Shown: one piece after another, positions 34,819 through 46,960 of the stretch
How the letters are laid out: every line of letters starts with the position of its first letter
How positions within the stretch are numbered: position 1 is the stretch's first letter
Source of the DNA: Avena insularis
Lineage: Eukaryota > Streptophyta > Magnoliopsida > Poales > Poaceae
Reading direction: 5' to 3'
NCBI GenBank assembly: GCA_023614405.1
Contig: CM042685.1
Span: 189,692,257 to 189,756,256, forward strand
Length of the DNA stretch: 64,000 nt
Translations under genes and position numbers: made by a program
Notes under the pieces: model-generated
Databases searched by the model: none
What the model was told of the DNA's origin: nothing
The model's input: only the letters and a program-made list of their open reading frames with translations

Positions 34819-37800
34819 TGGTGTTCCCCTACCCTCTCTTAATCCCCCCTGTTGTTTTACTTGCTCAGGGACGAGCCTAGATGCAGCACCGGCGAACCCC
34901 CGAAGGCTCCTCTCGGGCGCCGCCACGCGAGGTCATGTCCGTCGCCAAATCGGCTGCTCCCGCCCATCCCCGAGCTCGTCATCGCGCCCTGTGAACCCTC
35001 CGCCACCTCCTCGGCGCTGACGCGCCCCGTAGGTGATCTCCCCGCACTCCCACGCTGCCACTAGGGTTTCTTCTGGTCGCAGCCGAGTCAGAGGAGGAAG
35101 ATGGCTCGTGGTCGTTGATCTGGGTCTGATCCGACGGCCACAGACACCCCATACCTCTTCAACCTCGGGCACCGCTGATGGGCTGGCCCATCTAGTCTGG
35201 CAGCCCATTTCTTCCCGCATGCAAGCGCTGCCCGGTTCGGCCTAATCCTGTAGTGCGGCCCATTTTCCCTCAGATCCGACCCTTGACCAGATGCCACTTT
35301 TATTCTTTTCCCCAGATCCAGAAAAATAACCTTCAGGTTTAAATCTTTTTGAAAATGAAAAGGGCATAAATAAATTTAGCTAATATTTTTTGCTAGTACC
35401 TAAGTCCACACTCTAACATGTAGACATGGTGCTGGCTCTTTTTGATGTTTAGAATAAATATGAAAATTCATCTACTAAGATCTGTCCATTTCACACATTT
35501 TTATCTCCAGAAAGTTTTACTCATCCAAATGGAGTAAAACTAGTTGGCAATGAAAGGTACTAACCATACCATACCTGTCCCACTGGCCCCATACCAAATT
35601 ACTTCCTAGTTTTCCTTTAGCCAAAATAACAAAATCAGGCCTTTTCTTCCTTTAGAAAATTATTAGGTAAAAAAAATAAGGTATGGACCTAATTCCAACT
35701 CCTAGTAAACCTATATACCCATATGTACCAAAACCCAGGAGTCCCAGATTTATTGAGCCTTTATTGAATTATGGTGAATTAAACAATTCTATGCATAGTT
35801 TAATCACTATTTAAATCACCAAAATAGTTTTGTAACTCCAAAAAGAATTATTCCAATTTCTCCAGAAAGTTATTATCATTACCTAACCAGTACCCTTGGA
35901 ATCACATCAAAAGCTTTTATAGATTTAATATGGTGAAAAAGACAAATTCCATCCAGTACTGTCTTTGGGAATTTCTCAAGGGCATTATGGTAATTGTTTT
36001 GAGGTGATTCCAACTCCTCTTGTATATAATAACCCAAGGAAATAATTTTTGGAACTCCAGAACATGTTCTGGTGAATTAGTTCCTAAAACTAGAGTTTTA
36101 TTCAGTATAAAAATCACTATAAATCAATGGTAATTGATAAATTAGTGAAACCACTTTTGTTGGCTTAATTTTATCAATACCTATCTGATGGTATCATTTT
36201 TATCCAATGATATCATACAGAACTTGTCCTTGCTCAAAAACCCCTCTCTTAGGTATTTTCCTAGACCTCAAATCCGAAGGGATCATCTTCCCAGGCCTTC
36301 CACATCTTCTACCGATCTAATCAACACAATCATCCAGCACCCTCCCGATGAATATCTTGTATTGTATGATTTCTTGTTGTATGTATTGATACTTGTAGGC
36401 ATTGTTTTGATTGTGGTGTTGTTTGTTTGCATGTATGCTCGATAACGTCGATAGTTGCGCTTGTGAGACACCGAGAAGAAGGAAGCATCGGGTTTCTCTT
36501 ATTATTGTTATTATTGGTATTCTAGTGTTATAAGGAAGTCAGGGGACATCTCTCTGGTCACAGGCAAGCCACCTTCTTGCTCATATGCCTTGTCCTATTA
36601 TTTTACCTATGCATGTTTTATCTACTCATTTATGCAAATTACAGTGTTTTACTATATTATACTTTATATGGGGAATTTTTGGCTCCTCCAAATAATTACC
36701 CCTTAGTACCATTAGGTACAGCCCATTTGTATAGTACCTACCTTCCCTTACTATGGTAGATGGTGTGTAACACCATAACCCCTTGGAGACCCTGTTTTAG
36801 CCTAAGCAAAAGTGTATGATGGGAAGACCCCGGGAAATGATTTACAAAAATGTTTTATGAGAAAACCTTGGTGAGGTTTGGCCTACCAAGTGGTTTGGAA
36901 AATGAGAAGGGTTTTGTTTTACAAAAAGATGGATAAAATATGGAGGAAAAATGTTTACGAAAACAACCAGGCTGGCCAGTTTTGAAGCTAGTGCAATTAA
37001 CCCGTGCAACCACATTACCTTGGAATGGGACGGGGTTGGGCTTGAAGTTTTTATAATCCGGTATAGGTGTCTCAAACTACTACGAGGGAGAACAAATCGC
37101 CGGAGATTGGGCTTTCCCCTGTAAAGGCCCATGTGAAACATCGGTCTGGGGAAGGTAAATACCTTCTAAATGGCGGCCAGATGATACTATGAGCCCCTCA
37201 TTGAAAGCGCCCACCCCGCACAGTGCAAAACACGCTCCAGTTGGCTTGTGAACTATATGGGGCATCTTGGTTTTGAGGGGATTAACCTCATAGGGTAGGC
37301 ACTTGTATCGGAGAAGGCACTCGGAAGGTCTTGACCGGTTATTCGACCCACGATCAGTGTGGATCAGGGATGGGTAATCGGATGGTGTGGGTACAGTGTA
37401 CAACCTCTGTAGAGTGTAAATCTATTCGAATAGCCGAGTCCTCGGTCATGGACGGTTGTGTTGGCGGCTATACAACGGTAATGGTTTTGATTTCAAAAAG
37501 GACTTTGGAAAAATAATGGCTCGAAAATGTTTTGACCATGGGATGGTCGGGAAAATGGAGGAAGGAGTTTGGTCATGAGATGGCCGGAAGGAGAAACAAA
37601 TGGGTGACCCAATCCTAGTGTTTTCCTAAAAAATTTCAAAAAGGTTTCCAAAATGTTTCACAAAAGTTTTCAACAAAGATATAGGTACATGCTATATCTA
37701 CAAGAGAAACTAATTTACAAAAGAACCTCTTATGGAGCCATCCTACCACAGCCATACTGCATATCCTTTACTTATTGTTATCTTAAGGTGGTTTGCGAGT

Positions 37801-38123
37801 ACATTCAAAGTATTCACCGGCATTGTCCCTGGCTATTTACTTGGCTAGATTGTAGATGTTAAGAAGGAACGAAGGTGTTGACGTCTATGTGAGCTAGGCC
37901 ATCTTCCCAGTCAGTTGCCTGTAGGTTAAGGCATGGACTCTGCACTTGAAGACTTCCGCTATTTGTATTGTATTCGCCATAATGGCCATTTTGTAAGTTT
38001 TGTAGTCGTTACTATATGGATGTTGTAATGATACTAGTAGGTTATGCTCACTTCTCACTGATCATGGGAACGTGAATTGTATGCATAACGGGTATTCTCG
38101 GACCATAAATCCGGGGTGCCACA
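34819..38123. other. Right part of X, non-coding
   Basis: 34830-35060 is GC-rich with frames that lack any domain. 35340-36800 is AT-rich. 36770-38123 is the likely 3' end of the LTR. I find no gene in it. It has no counterpart next to X copy 1 in the window. Confidence 0.5.
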
Positions 38124-38299
38124 CTTAACACAAGATAAGATGACCCAGAGTTGGAGCGATACCATATAAGAAGCAAAAGAAGCATACTAGATTTTTTGCA
38201 AATACTTTTCATCTTTAAAATAGTTTTCTCAAGCACTAGACTCAACATCGATCAATAGCAAGGTTTTCCTATGGTCGGTACTACTTTGATATCAAAACT
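38124..38299. repeat. Flanking repeat, right side of X
   Basis: Starts with the cttaa duplication and continues the base sequence that was split by X. It ends where the H LTR begins at 38300. Confidence 0.5.
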
Positions 38300-39945
38300 T
38301 GTGACACCCCCGGGATTAAGGCTAAAGAAATCCCAGACCTCCGTCTGACATAAGCTTAATCTTGAGCTCGAGGACATCCAGTGAAGAATCGGTAACACAG
38401 TAGTGACCCTACTACGCAAAATTTATTACAGCAAGCTCATAACTGAGTAGAGAACCAAATTATTACAAGCATAGGTCACTGACCACAAACATCAAACAAC
38501 GGAAGGCAAATTATGCTATTAAGTATAACAAACTTAACAAATGGCCTAAGAGTCCTGAAGCATAATGATGACGTCCCAGCCCATAGATTCCAGGCTGCTG
38601 GCCGGGAACCCCAAGCTACTCGTCGGTGTCGATGTCGTAAAAAACTTGTCTTCAGGGGGAACACTTACTCTGCTACAAAAGTATCAACAAAGAAAGGGTG
38701 AGTACAGGTGTACTCCGCAAGACTTGTAGCTGGTGGAGTTTTTTTTGCATAAAGCCATCTTTGTTTGTAAAACAAGAGGGGGAAGAAGCTCATCTAATCA
38801 GAATATTTTAAAAGGGGATAAGAGAGTGACATCTCTGAAACATTGATCATCATATCTTTGATATCCACCAAATCATCATCATATCCTGAACTAGGATCAC
38901 CCCCTCATACCCATGAGGAAGCATCCTTAAGCACACGTTGATCTACCAAATTTTATGATTAGGTTATAGTTCTCTATTATCTTAGAATTCGGTCACCAAG
39001 CGTTCATAACTGTGAACACGGATTTTCGAAAAGATTTAACCCTACAGGGCTATACAACTTTATCCACACATACTTATCCCTCTTCCTTGGAAGGCCGACG
39101 GAGGGTGGTTAGACACGACCTTTACCTTGCTTTCGTCAAGACCATGAGTCACGCCCTAAGGATGGTTCCGCTGTAACGGGTCAAGTCCTGAAGACGGTTC
39201 CTAGAGATGTGAGGCGAGGTTGGTTTAACAGGGGAGCTATCAACCCCAAGCAACCCGGTCCACGCTTCCCTACCTGTTATGAATGCACCTTCACCCGCCA
39301 AATCTTTCAAAAGGTTTTCTATGCATATATCGAATGGAACGCCCGAACTATGTGACTCATGGAATCTATTAGGCAAGTTAGTCACTCGTGAGGTTTTCTA
39401 GGCCCCGTGTGGTTGTACGCTCGTCTCGGTTCCAAAGGAAAGAACTCGGTTCCTAGTGGTGGCGAGCATGGGACTAGAAAAACCATATCTCATTGTAGCC
39501 TCCCATAGAAGCCTTAGCATGTTTAACCTTTACCACTGATCACATCTCATCAGTATATCTCGATCTCCTGTCATACTAGATTATCTGCATCTGATATATC
39601 ATCTGGATGAACCAGCACTGACAGCTATGCATGGCTAAGAAGGACACAGATATAAGCTCTAGCAGTGCACACAAGCCAAACCTAGTTATGCTAGTAGCAG
39701 TGGATCAGGTAATATAAGCTCAAAGGGAGTAATGCAACAAATAGAATACTTTATCTATCGATAAAAGACCACAATAGAATCATATGCATCATGGAAAAAA
39801 TTGAAATGCTTTCGAAATCATAGGATTATATCATGGTGGGGCTATGCCTGCCTTTGCCTATTAATAACCAATAATCAGATCTTCGGGAATCTTGTACTTG
39901 ACTTGGTTACAGTTGGTCAAGTAATGTTCGTCGATCTTTGATGGT
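38300..39945 (-). mobile_element. H: Gypsy LTR fragment
   Basis: It begins on plus with TGTGACACCCCCGGGATT, the inverse of the frequent Triticeae Gypsy LTR end ...CCCGGGGGTGTCACA, so the LTR reads on minus. Its other end is not reached, because the G LTR interrupts at 39946. There is no coding frame with a recognisable domain. Confidence 0.65.
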
Positions 39946-41123
39946 TGACACGTCCATAACGTATCTATAATTTTTGATGGTTTTATGCTATTATTATGCT
40001 TTTGACACTTCTTTTTATATAAAGTTCATGGGTTATTTGGACTAACCCACTAATAGTTGCAAAAGTACATAATGTTCTTGTTTTACACTTTTATGTGTAG
40101 GAATTATCAATAATACAAGTGGAACCCTTGTTGGAGTCAAATTGGGATTTTCTAGAAATCTGTCTCAGAATGCTTTTTGAATATGGTCACGTTTCTGGTC
40201 GAAGACGGTGTCAAACGGAAAACTTTTCAACTATAAAGTTGTAGGAAATTTTGCGGCAATAGTTCTGGATATAAAACTTAGCTGATTCCGAGTCCGGACG
40301 GGCCCTCTAGGCCCGATTTACTGCAGCCCAAGATGGGATGACGGGAATCCGATAAGCTATATAAAGGGAGGAAACCTAATTCGTGGGAGACACCTCCACC
40401 CACGAATTTGCATCCACCAAAGCCACATTTTTGCCTCCCACATGGATTCCATCTCCAGGGGGAGGGCTCCCAAGAAGCCATGAAGGAAGGGGATAAGGGG
40501 CGGTGCTCCCCCATGATACCGACAGCAGGAAGGAGTCCCCCGCGCTGCCGCCGGCGCCGCCGCCGCCCTCTTCACCATCTTCACCGCCATCTCCATCACC
40601 TAATCCTCCTAGTATGCAGTGGTTCATCCTCCCACACACCTCTGTACCGTCCTATGTAAACATGGTGTTTGATGATATAAGTTATAATCCTATGATCTAT
40701 GTCATGTTTGTGTAGTTTCTTTGTTGTTAGATTGAATGGTTGAACGTCTTTGGTTTATTAGAGTTGTATGTTGATATGGTACAATCCTTTGGTGTCCATT
40801 ATATTTGTGCGCGCATGGATTAAACATCATAGGGTTTGTAGTATGTGTAATAGGAAGGGGAAGTTCTACCGGAGTGATAGAAACCTAAGGACACGAACCA
40901 GAACGTTGCATGTATGGGAGTAAGAGGACCATTAATTTAAGGCTATGGTTGGGGAAACCTTAATGCATTGTTAGTATTTAAGGATGTTTGCTAACAATCC
41001 AATCATATAGTACATGTAATTCCAAGTAATGAAGCGCATGTATATTTAGCCTCTCCCACATAGAAAACTGCATCGAAGACAATGAACCCGATTTATTCGC
41101 CAATTAAACTTGGACAAAGCCAC
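39946..41123 (+). mobile_element. G: partial Gypsy LTR
   Basis: It starts TGACACGTCCATAACGTATC, similar in style to the F LTR start. It has a plus-strand TATA box (ctatataaag, 40357-40366) and a purine-rich leader. T2 interrupts it at 41124. The short frames around 40278-40660 lie in the leader and look non-coding. Confidence 0.65.
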
Positions 41124-41624
41124 TGACGAGGTTTGATCTCATCAATGACCATTGTTATGGACTTGGGTTTTGGAGAAGATGTGGATGCTAGAGATCGCGG
41201 AACGGTTAACAGACAAGCAATGCGGGACACGAGATTTACCCAGGTTCAGGCCCCCGGAGGGAAAACCCTACTCATGCTTGTCTGCTCATGATTACGGTGA
41301 ACTGAAGGTTACAGGGGTGCACGGATGCAATCTGGCGTGAGGTGTGTATGATTACAGCGAACTGAGGATGGAAGAGATCCTTCTCGTCGTGCCCTCCTGG
41401 CCTTTATATATATAGGCAGGTCCCAGGAATAGGTCGAGTCGGTTACAGATTAGGGTTGGTATCCTTTGGAATTCTATCTACTCTAGACTTGTCCTCCAAG
41501 GATCCGAAGACGTCATGGGCTTGGGCAACCCGAAATCTCCACGGGCCGTGTGTCTTGACGTGGGCCTTCCTTGGGCTGGATCAAGTATACCAATGTTGTG
41601 TACCCATGGGGTATAACCATGTCA
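41124..41624 (-). repeat. T2 3' LTR
   Basis: 501 bp with ends TGAC...GTCA. It is similar to 57383-57874 (T4 LTR). A TATA-like run on minus (about 41403-41416) and a conserved block at 41227-41256 are visible. On minus it is preceded by the tract ctcgggggctat. Confidence 0.88.
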
Positions 41625-42928
41625 ATAGCCCCCGAGTGTTCTGTAGAATCGTAGATTCAGCTGAGGACTCTTCGATATTTTGGGTGTAGTTGAGCCTGTT
41701 ATTTTAAAGAGAAAATGTTTTAGTTCATAGGTATTGTTGATGCGTGTGACTGACTCTCCCGACGGATCAAGGCCAGTTAACTGTCATAGGACAAAACAAC
41801 ACGATCTTCTTCAGACCCAAGTCCCCGGACTCGAATCCGGAACGAATGCTGGCGTAATTCGACTCGGGCCGTTGAGGTCTTATAGGAGTCGAATCCTAGT
41901 GGATTTCAAGTGATGTACCCAACGCGTCCTTCGGGATTACTAGCAGAGCACAGTCAGGTGCATTACCAGGCCATCAGATGATATCTGCAGGACTTATCTT
42001 TGTGTCATAGACACAACATCCGAAATTTGATCACCGCGGAGGTGTTTCAGGTGGCCAAGGAGATTGCGTCTCACTTAGCGTTGGTTTGGGAAAAGTTTCC
42101 AACCAGATTTTTATCATATTTGATCCAAAGGATTGCAGTCGAAGAATTCATAGGGTGCGCGGCCAGTGCTCCCTATGGGAGTAGCCCCCGAGTGCTGTTC
42201 GAGTCGTAGACTCGAGCAGAGACTTTGGTTTATTTGTTTTCAGCTTAGGTCCAAAGGACACAATTTTTTCGGATGCTCAACCAATCCTCCCTATGGGAGT
42301 AGCCCCCGAGTCCGTATTGGAGTCGCAAACTCGACGTAGGACTCGAAGATAGTTGTGAGGTGTAGTACCTTAGTCATTTCTCAGGTGCGCGTCTAGCGCT
42401 CCTAATAGTAGCAGCCCCCGAGTAGTTGCTCGAATCATACATTCGAGCTAGTACTTGATTGATCACCCGAAAACTTTCAGCCATTGCTGGCTTGGCCTTG
42501 ATGACGTCAGTGTTGACGATTGGTGATCTGAATCGTTTGCGGCGGCAGAGATGATGCGACGGGATGACCGTGGGTCCCACCGTCTAACTTGAAGTTGACT
42601 AGTCACGCGCAGACGTGGCGAAAATTATGGCGTCTCCTTGGTTTCCGTCCGTAGTGGACGGCGTGCTAGCGATGGTTCGTTGCTATGCTAACACGTGTAG
42701 GGTTGGGTCTAGGGTGCGCGCTAGGGCTTCTGGATCAACGGTTCATGTGCGTCATCTTCCTCTTTTAATACCGTGGGTAAACAGTAATTTTCTTTTACCC
42801 TTTGCCATTTTCTCATCGTCATTGCCTCCATTTTCACGAGCACCGCTCATCTCCACCGCGTACTGGAAGTTATTCATTCTTTTCCCTCTTCTTTTCTTTG
42901 CGCACACTGCCGCACTCGATGCCGTGCG
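41625..42928. repeat. T2 spacer with repeated polypurine-like motifs
   Basis: The motif tagcccccgag occurs beside the LTR (41625) and again near 42181, 42299 and, as cagcccccgag, 42411. Each of the last three is preceded by 'ctcc(c)taatag/tatgggag' and followed by a short palindrome such as 'tcgtagactcga'. The antisense promoter should lie near 42765-42900. Confidence 0.7.
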
Positions 42929-45680
42929 ATGGGCAAGCCGAAGAATACCACCACCGGAGCTGGCTCGAGCGCCGCTGCCGGTGGCAAGAAGGTCGCCGCG
43001 ACCACCCGCATCACGGATGGCGGGTGGAGGCGCACAGAGATGTGCGACGGGGATCTGTGCAAGCTGCGCGATTCTGGGTTGATCCGCCAGAACAAGGACA
43101 ACGCCATCCTCCCTGGTGATGAGGTAATCCCCCGCCCACCCGAAGGGTTTCGGGTGATGTTTTTTGCGTTTGTCATACGCGGTCTCTCTCTCCCCATTCA
43201 CGATTTCCTTCGTGGACTCCTCTTCTTCTATGGGATTCAGTTGCATCACCTGTCTCCCAATTCTCTTCTCTATATTTCTTGTTTTATCACTCTTTGCGAG
43301 TGCTGGCTCGATATCGAGCCGCACTTTGGCCTCTTCCGGAAGCTCTATTCCGTGAAGAGGCAGTTCGGCACTAGTGGAGTCTATCCGCTCGGCGACTGCA
43401 TCATTTCCATCTGCTCTTCCATCCATTTTTTCTCCTTTTCTATCTGCGAGTCCGTCCAGCAATGGCGCCAGAACTGGTTCTACATCCGTGATGCTAAGCT
43501 GGACGGTCAGCAATATGGGCTTGCCCCTTCGATTCCTCCCAGCAGATCATCCGAAAGAGATCGTGGAAGAACCACATCCTGGAAGGTGAATCCTAATAGG
43601 TGGAGAGGCTTTACTAGCGGGTGGAGGCTCTTCAGCTGGTGCCAGGCAAAGAGGTCAATGGTGTCGACATCATCTGCACCTTCCTCAAGCGTTGGGTGTA
43701 GCTGCTCCAAGCGAGGGTGCATCCGATGTTCCTCTACGCCGGTTCCAGCGATCCGACAAGGGTTTCATTCGAAGAATTGTCTTTGGGTGATCTAGATAGG
43801 GCCCTATGGCCCCTGCTGAAGGCCGAGGCCGACGAGGACCTCCCGGGGAAGTCTTTGACCACTCCTTTTAGCGCCAAGAAAGTGGTTTCCCAGGTGATAC
43901 TTGTTCGTGCGTGTAGCGCTTTTTCCAAGTGTTTTCTGTTTGCTGTTGTTATTTATCTTGTTTCCCTTTTCTTTCGCTTACAGCGCCTCAAGGTAATGGG
44001 GTCTATGCCTCCTCTGCCTGAGAAGTATATGGAGGCGCCGGACAATGAGGAGGTGGACTCCGAGTCTGAGCTTCCTCCGCCGCAGTCACCTACTGCGGAT
44101 GCTCCCGAGGCGAGTGAAGGGCGGACCCGAAAGTGCTCCTGGAGTGAGTCTTCGGATGCATCTACTCCTCCAACTCAAAGAGGTCCGCCGTTCCTTGAAC
44201 GGCATGGTGAGGATGATGGTGCGTCGTCTGCACCTTTTCCTGCTGTGCCTCTTCGGGCGGTGGCTCCGCAACCGCCGGCCAAGAAGAAGAAGGAGAAGGA
44301 GAAGGCAGCTCCCGTCTTCAACTTATCGGACATCGCATCATAAGTGACTTCACCTGAGTCTTTTTCATGTCGTCTGTCTGAGTAGTGTGAGTTGTTGTTT
44401 TGCTCGAAATCTTTACTTGCAGCCATTCTTTAGAGGGGTCGCTTGATGGGGACACCCAGGAGGCTATAGGGGAGTCGAAGCCGACATCTTTTATCCCCCA
44501 GGTGGTGTCCGACTCTGAGGACTACGGCCTGAACTTCTCCAAGCGAGAAGCTCGGGCAGTCGTAGCTCAGAAGACAGCACGCAGAACTTCAGAGTCTACG
44601 CCTAAACACGTAAGTACTTTCTGTTTTACTCCTTGGGGGGAGCCCCCGAGCCTTTTTTGGGTGACCTGTTGGTCATTTTGCTTTTGCGGGGCGGAGCCCT
44701 CGAGCCTTTTCTGATGATTTCATGATCTTTTGTTTCTGTTTCTTCTGTAGCCCTTTGTGCACGGTGCCAACCTCCTTATCCAGCAGCACCTGGCGCTAGA
44801 GGCTAACCTGCAGCAGCTTCGAGGTACATAATTTTTTTCACCCTGTTTTAGTTCGTCTGTCCCAAGGATTTGCTTGTATTGATCAGGTGGTTCTTCATGT
44901 TGCAGATGAAAATACTGCGGCTCTCCGAAGATTGGATGCTCTCGAGAAGAGCCTTGGTCGAGCGGAGAAGAAGGCCACTGATGCTGCGGAGGCCAAGGAG
45001 CACTTGCAGAAGGAGGCTGCCGATCGCAAGGAGCAGCTCGTGGCTGCAGCAGCTACCCGCGAGAAGGAGATGGCCGACAAGCTCATGGCTACTGCCAAGG
45101 CTTTTTCCAATGAGCTTCCCTTGACTTGTTTGGGTCTTGTGTTTTTTCGAATGCGTCTTGTCTTTTCTCACTCGAGTGCTTTTCTTCTTTATTTCAGATG
45201 CTTCAGGCATCACGTTTGACCGTGGTGCGCTGGAGCATGGAGATGCGTTGGCTGATGCTACCGGGGCGGTCGAAGATTGCTGCGCCTCTGCCGCTGGCTC
45301 CTTGGCGAAGGACAAAGAAGTGCTCACACGCTTCTACAAGGAGTTCGTCCCCAAGGGCGTTGCCCTTGAAGATGTCTACACCCCTGCGGATGCGCTGTTA
45401 GAGGAAGCTCCGACGGCGTATAACCACAAGCACAAAAGGCATCAGCGCCTCCATGGGGCTAGCGATGTCCATGGCGTCCGGAGCCGAGCTAGACCTGCCG
45501 CACATCACGTCCCAGATGCCAATGGATGCAGATGGCTCGGAGGTAGCTTTCTCCCTCTTTGCCTCTTGCTGTAAGCGCTATGGGCTTAAGCTCATCGATC
45601 TCTTGGCTAATTATGCGGCAAAGCAGCAGCAGGAGGCCAAGAGCAGGCAGTCTGGCTCTAAGGCCACCCCGGATGCATGA
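42929..45680 (+). pseudogene. T2 antisense gene, Transposase_28-like
   Basis: A spliced gene opposite to pol. Likely exons are 42929-43893, 43984-about 44343, 44423-44609, 44751-44823, 44906-about 45110 and 45198-45680 (TGA), all bordered by GT/AG. The protein starts MGKPKNTTTGAGSSAAAGG. Its N-terminal globular part has DGDLCKLRDSGLI, RGLSLPIHDFLRGLLFFYGI and LCECWLDIEPHFGLFRKLY, matching the R and T3 antisense proteins. Then come a Pro/Ser-rich acidic part, a long coiled coil (ALRRLDALEKSLGRAEKKA) and a conserved C-terminal domain (GAELDLPHITSQMPMDADGS, YGLKLIDLLANYAAKQQQE). Frame changes near 43520 and 45440 break it. Function unknown. Confidence 0.78.
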
Positions 45681-45853
45681 ACGTAGGCCTTTGTAATATA
45701 GATTATGTAGTTGTCTCTTTTTCTTTCTACTGTAATCTTTTACTGACAAACAAGCCCGACTATGCCACGAGGTGGCTTTAATGTATAATGTTATATTTCG
45801 AGCTGCTGCCAGCAATGCTTTGTAATCTTCATGCTTGATTTATTTGCCTTTAG

Positions 45854-46656
45854 GGTCCTTCGGGTGAGGTTCATGCGGTCACTCCAACTGCTCCTGTGCC
45901 GCGACCATCCTTGGATGATGCGTCGCAGCTAGTTTTTTGCGCGATCGTGTTCGTAGCTTGGAAAAAGACATCCTTAGCATTCGAGGCTACGCAGATGTGT
46001 GGAATTCAAAGGTTGAGCGAGCCACTGCTAGGGAGGAGTTCTTGATGGGGGAGTTGCGGAAAATGGGCGAGCAACTATAGTGTGAGTCTTCGCGAACTGC
46101 TGATTTTTGGGTTCACCTTATTTACATGCCATCTTATTTCGTGCTTGGTGCAGATGTTAATCTTGTTCCGAGGGAAGAGAAGGAGCGTGTTGCGATTCAG
46201 ATGAATTGCTTGACGCAACAGGACCTGGAGGTTGGTGGCTTCTTCTGGATGGATCGCGATCGATCCATCGTCCTTGCAACAGTGCAAGATCGCGTGCACT
46301 AGGTTCTTCGGGTGCTGCGGCAGGCAAGGACTTCGCTGGTGGCCATTTGGGCCGTCTTGTTCCCTTTGGATGTTGTGCCTTCCACCTTTTGGGGCCTTCT
46401 AGCGAAATTTCGGGACGTAGGCCACGTCAGGGAGTTGGTGCGACATCAGCTGATTGCTGGAGTGAAGGCTGCCTTATCGCTCATTCAGCTGCATCGCCGT
46501 GATGTCAATCTTGCGGAGGTGGCTACTGGGTCGCCCCTTCGACCGGATGGCACCCTATGGGACATGCGCCCGCATTATGCGGTTGTGAGGCAGCATGCTG
46601 AAGAGATCGTAGATCTATTCGAGCAGCGGGCGAATGTAATGCCCCAGAATAGATAG
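45854..46656 (+). pseudogene. T2 antisense gene, downstream conserved block
   Basis: After a stop and an AG acceptor at 45853, a second conserved segment follows: SLDDASQLVF, then a coiled-coil stretch, LVPREEKERVAIQMNCLTQQ, GGFFWMDRDR and PSTFWGLLAKFRDVGHVREL, ending MPQNR at 46656. T4 carries the same block at 59821-60570. It could be an alternative 3' exon set or a separate gene. Stops near 46078 and 46300 and a shift in the coiled coil show decay. Confidence 0.6.
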
Positions 46657-46960
46657 ATCCTGTAAAGAGAAACTTAATGTAAAATTTGTATTTATTCGAG
46701 TGGGCTCGTAGTGCCCTTTGTAAAGTTTATATGTACTAGAACGTGGTGCTTTGTTATGTGCATGTCCTTTTCGTTAGCCTGACGTGGTCAGCTACTCAGG
46801 TTGCATGTATTGTTCTCAGTCAACGAGGTCGTGAGGTGAGGCATAGCCCTCGACCATGTTTTAGCGATAAGTAATGCAAATAAAAAGAAATTTCGGCCAA
46901 GGGACTTGGCTTTTATTCATAGCATAACGAAGAGGTACATTGTTCGGCTGAGTAGCCTTA
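46657..46960. other. Spacer between antisense block and pol of T2
   Basis: AT-rich, convergent 3' ends of the two transcription units. No gene seen. Matches 60571-60900 of T4. Confidence 0.4.

Larger units (their letters stand above)
31595..38123. mobile_element. X element, copy 2: giant solo LTR of about 6 kb
   Basis: It begins TGTAACATCCC and ends GGGGTGCCACA. These are imperfect inverted ends typical of Triticeae Gypsy LTRs. Five-base cttaa stands on both sides (31590-31594 and 38124-38128). R LTR C interrupts it at 34282-34818; without that insertion it is about 5.99 kb. No gag, pol or PBS is visible inside, so it reads as a single LTR left after LTR-LTR recombination, or as a non-coding element. 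Sequence near 37270-37460 (cactcggaaggtcttgaccgg) is of a kind common in Triticeae Gypsy LTRs. Confidence 0.75.

Noticed and set aside
42752..43513. 253-codon minus-strand frame in T2
   Set aside because: Shadow of the antisense exon 1 on the other strand; pol of T2 lies further right.
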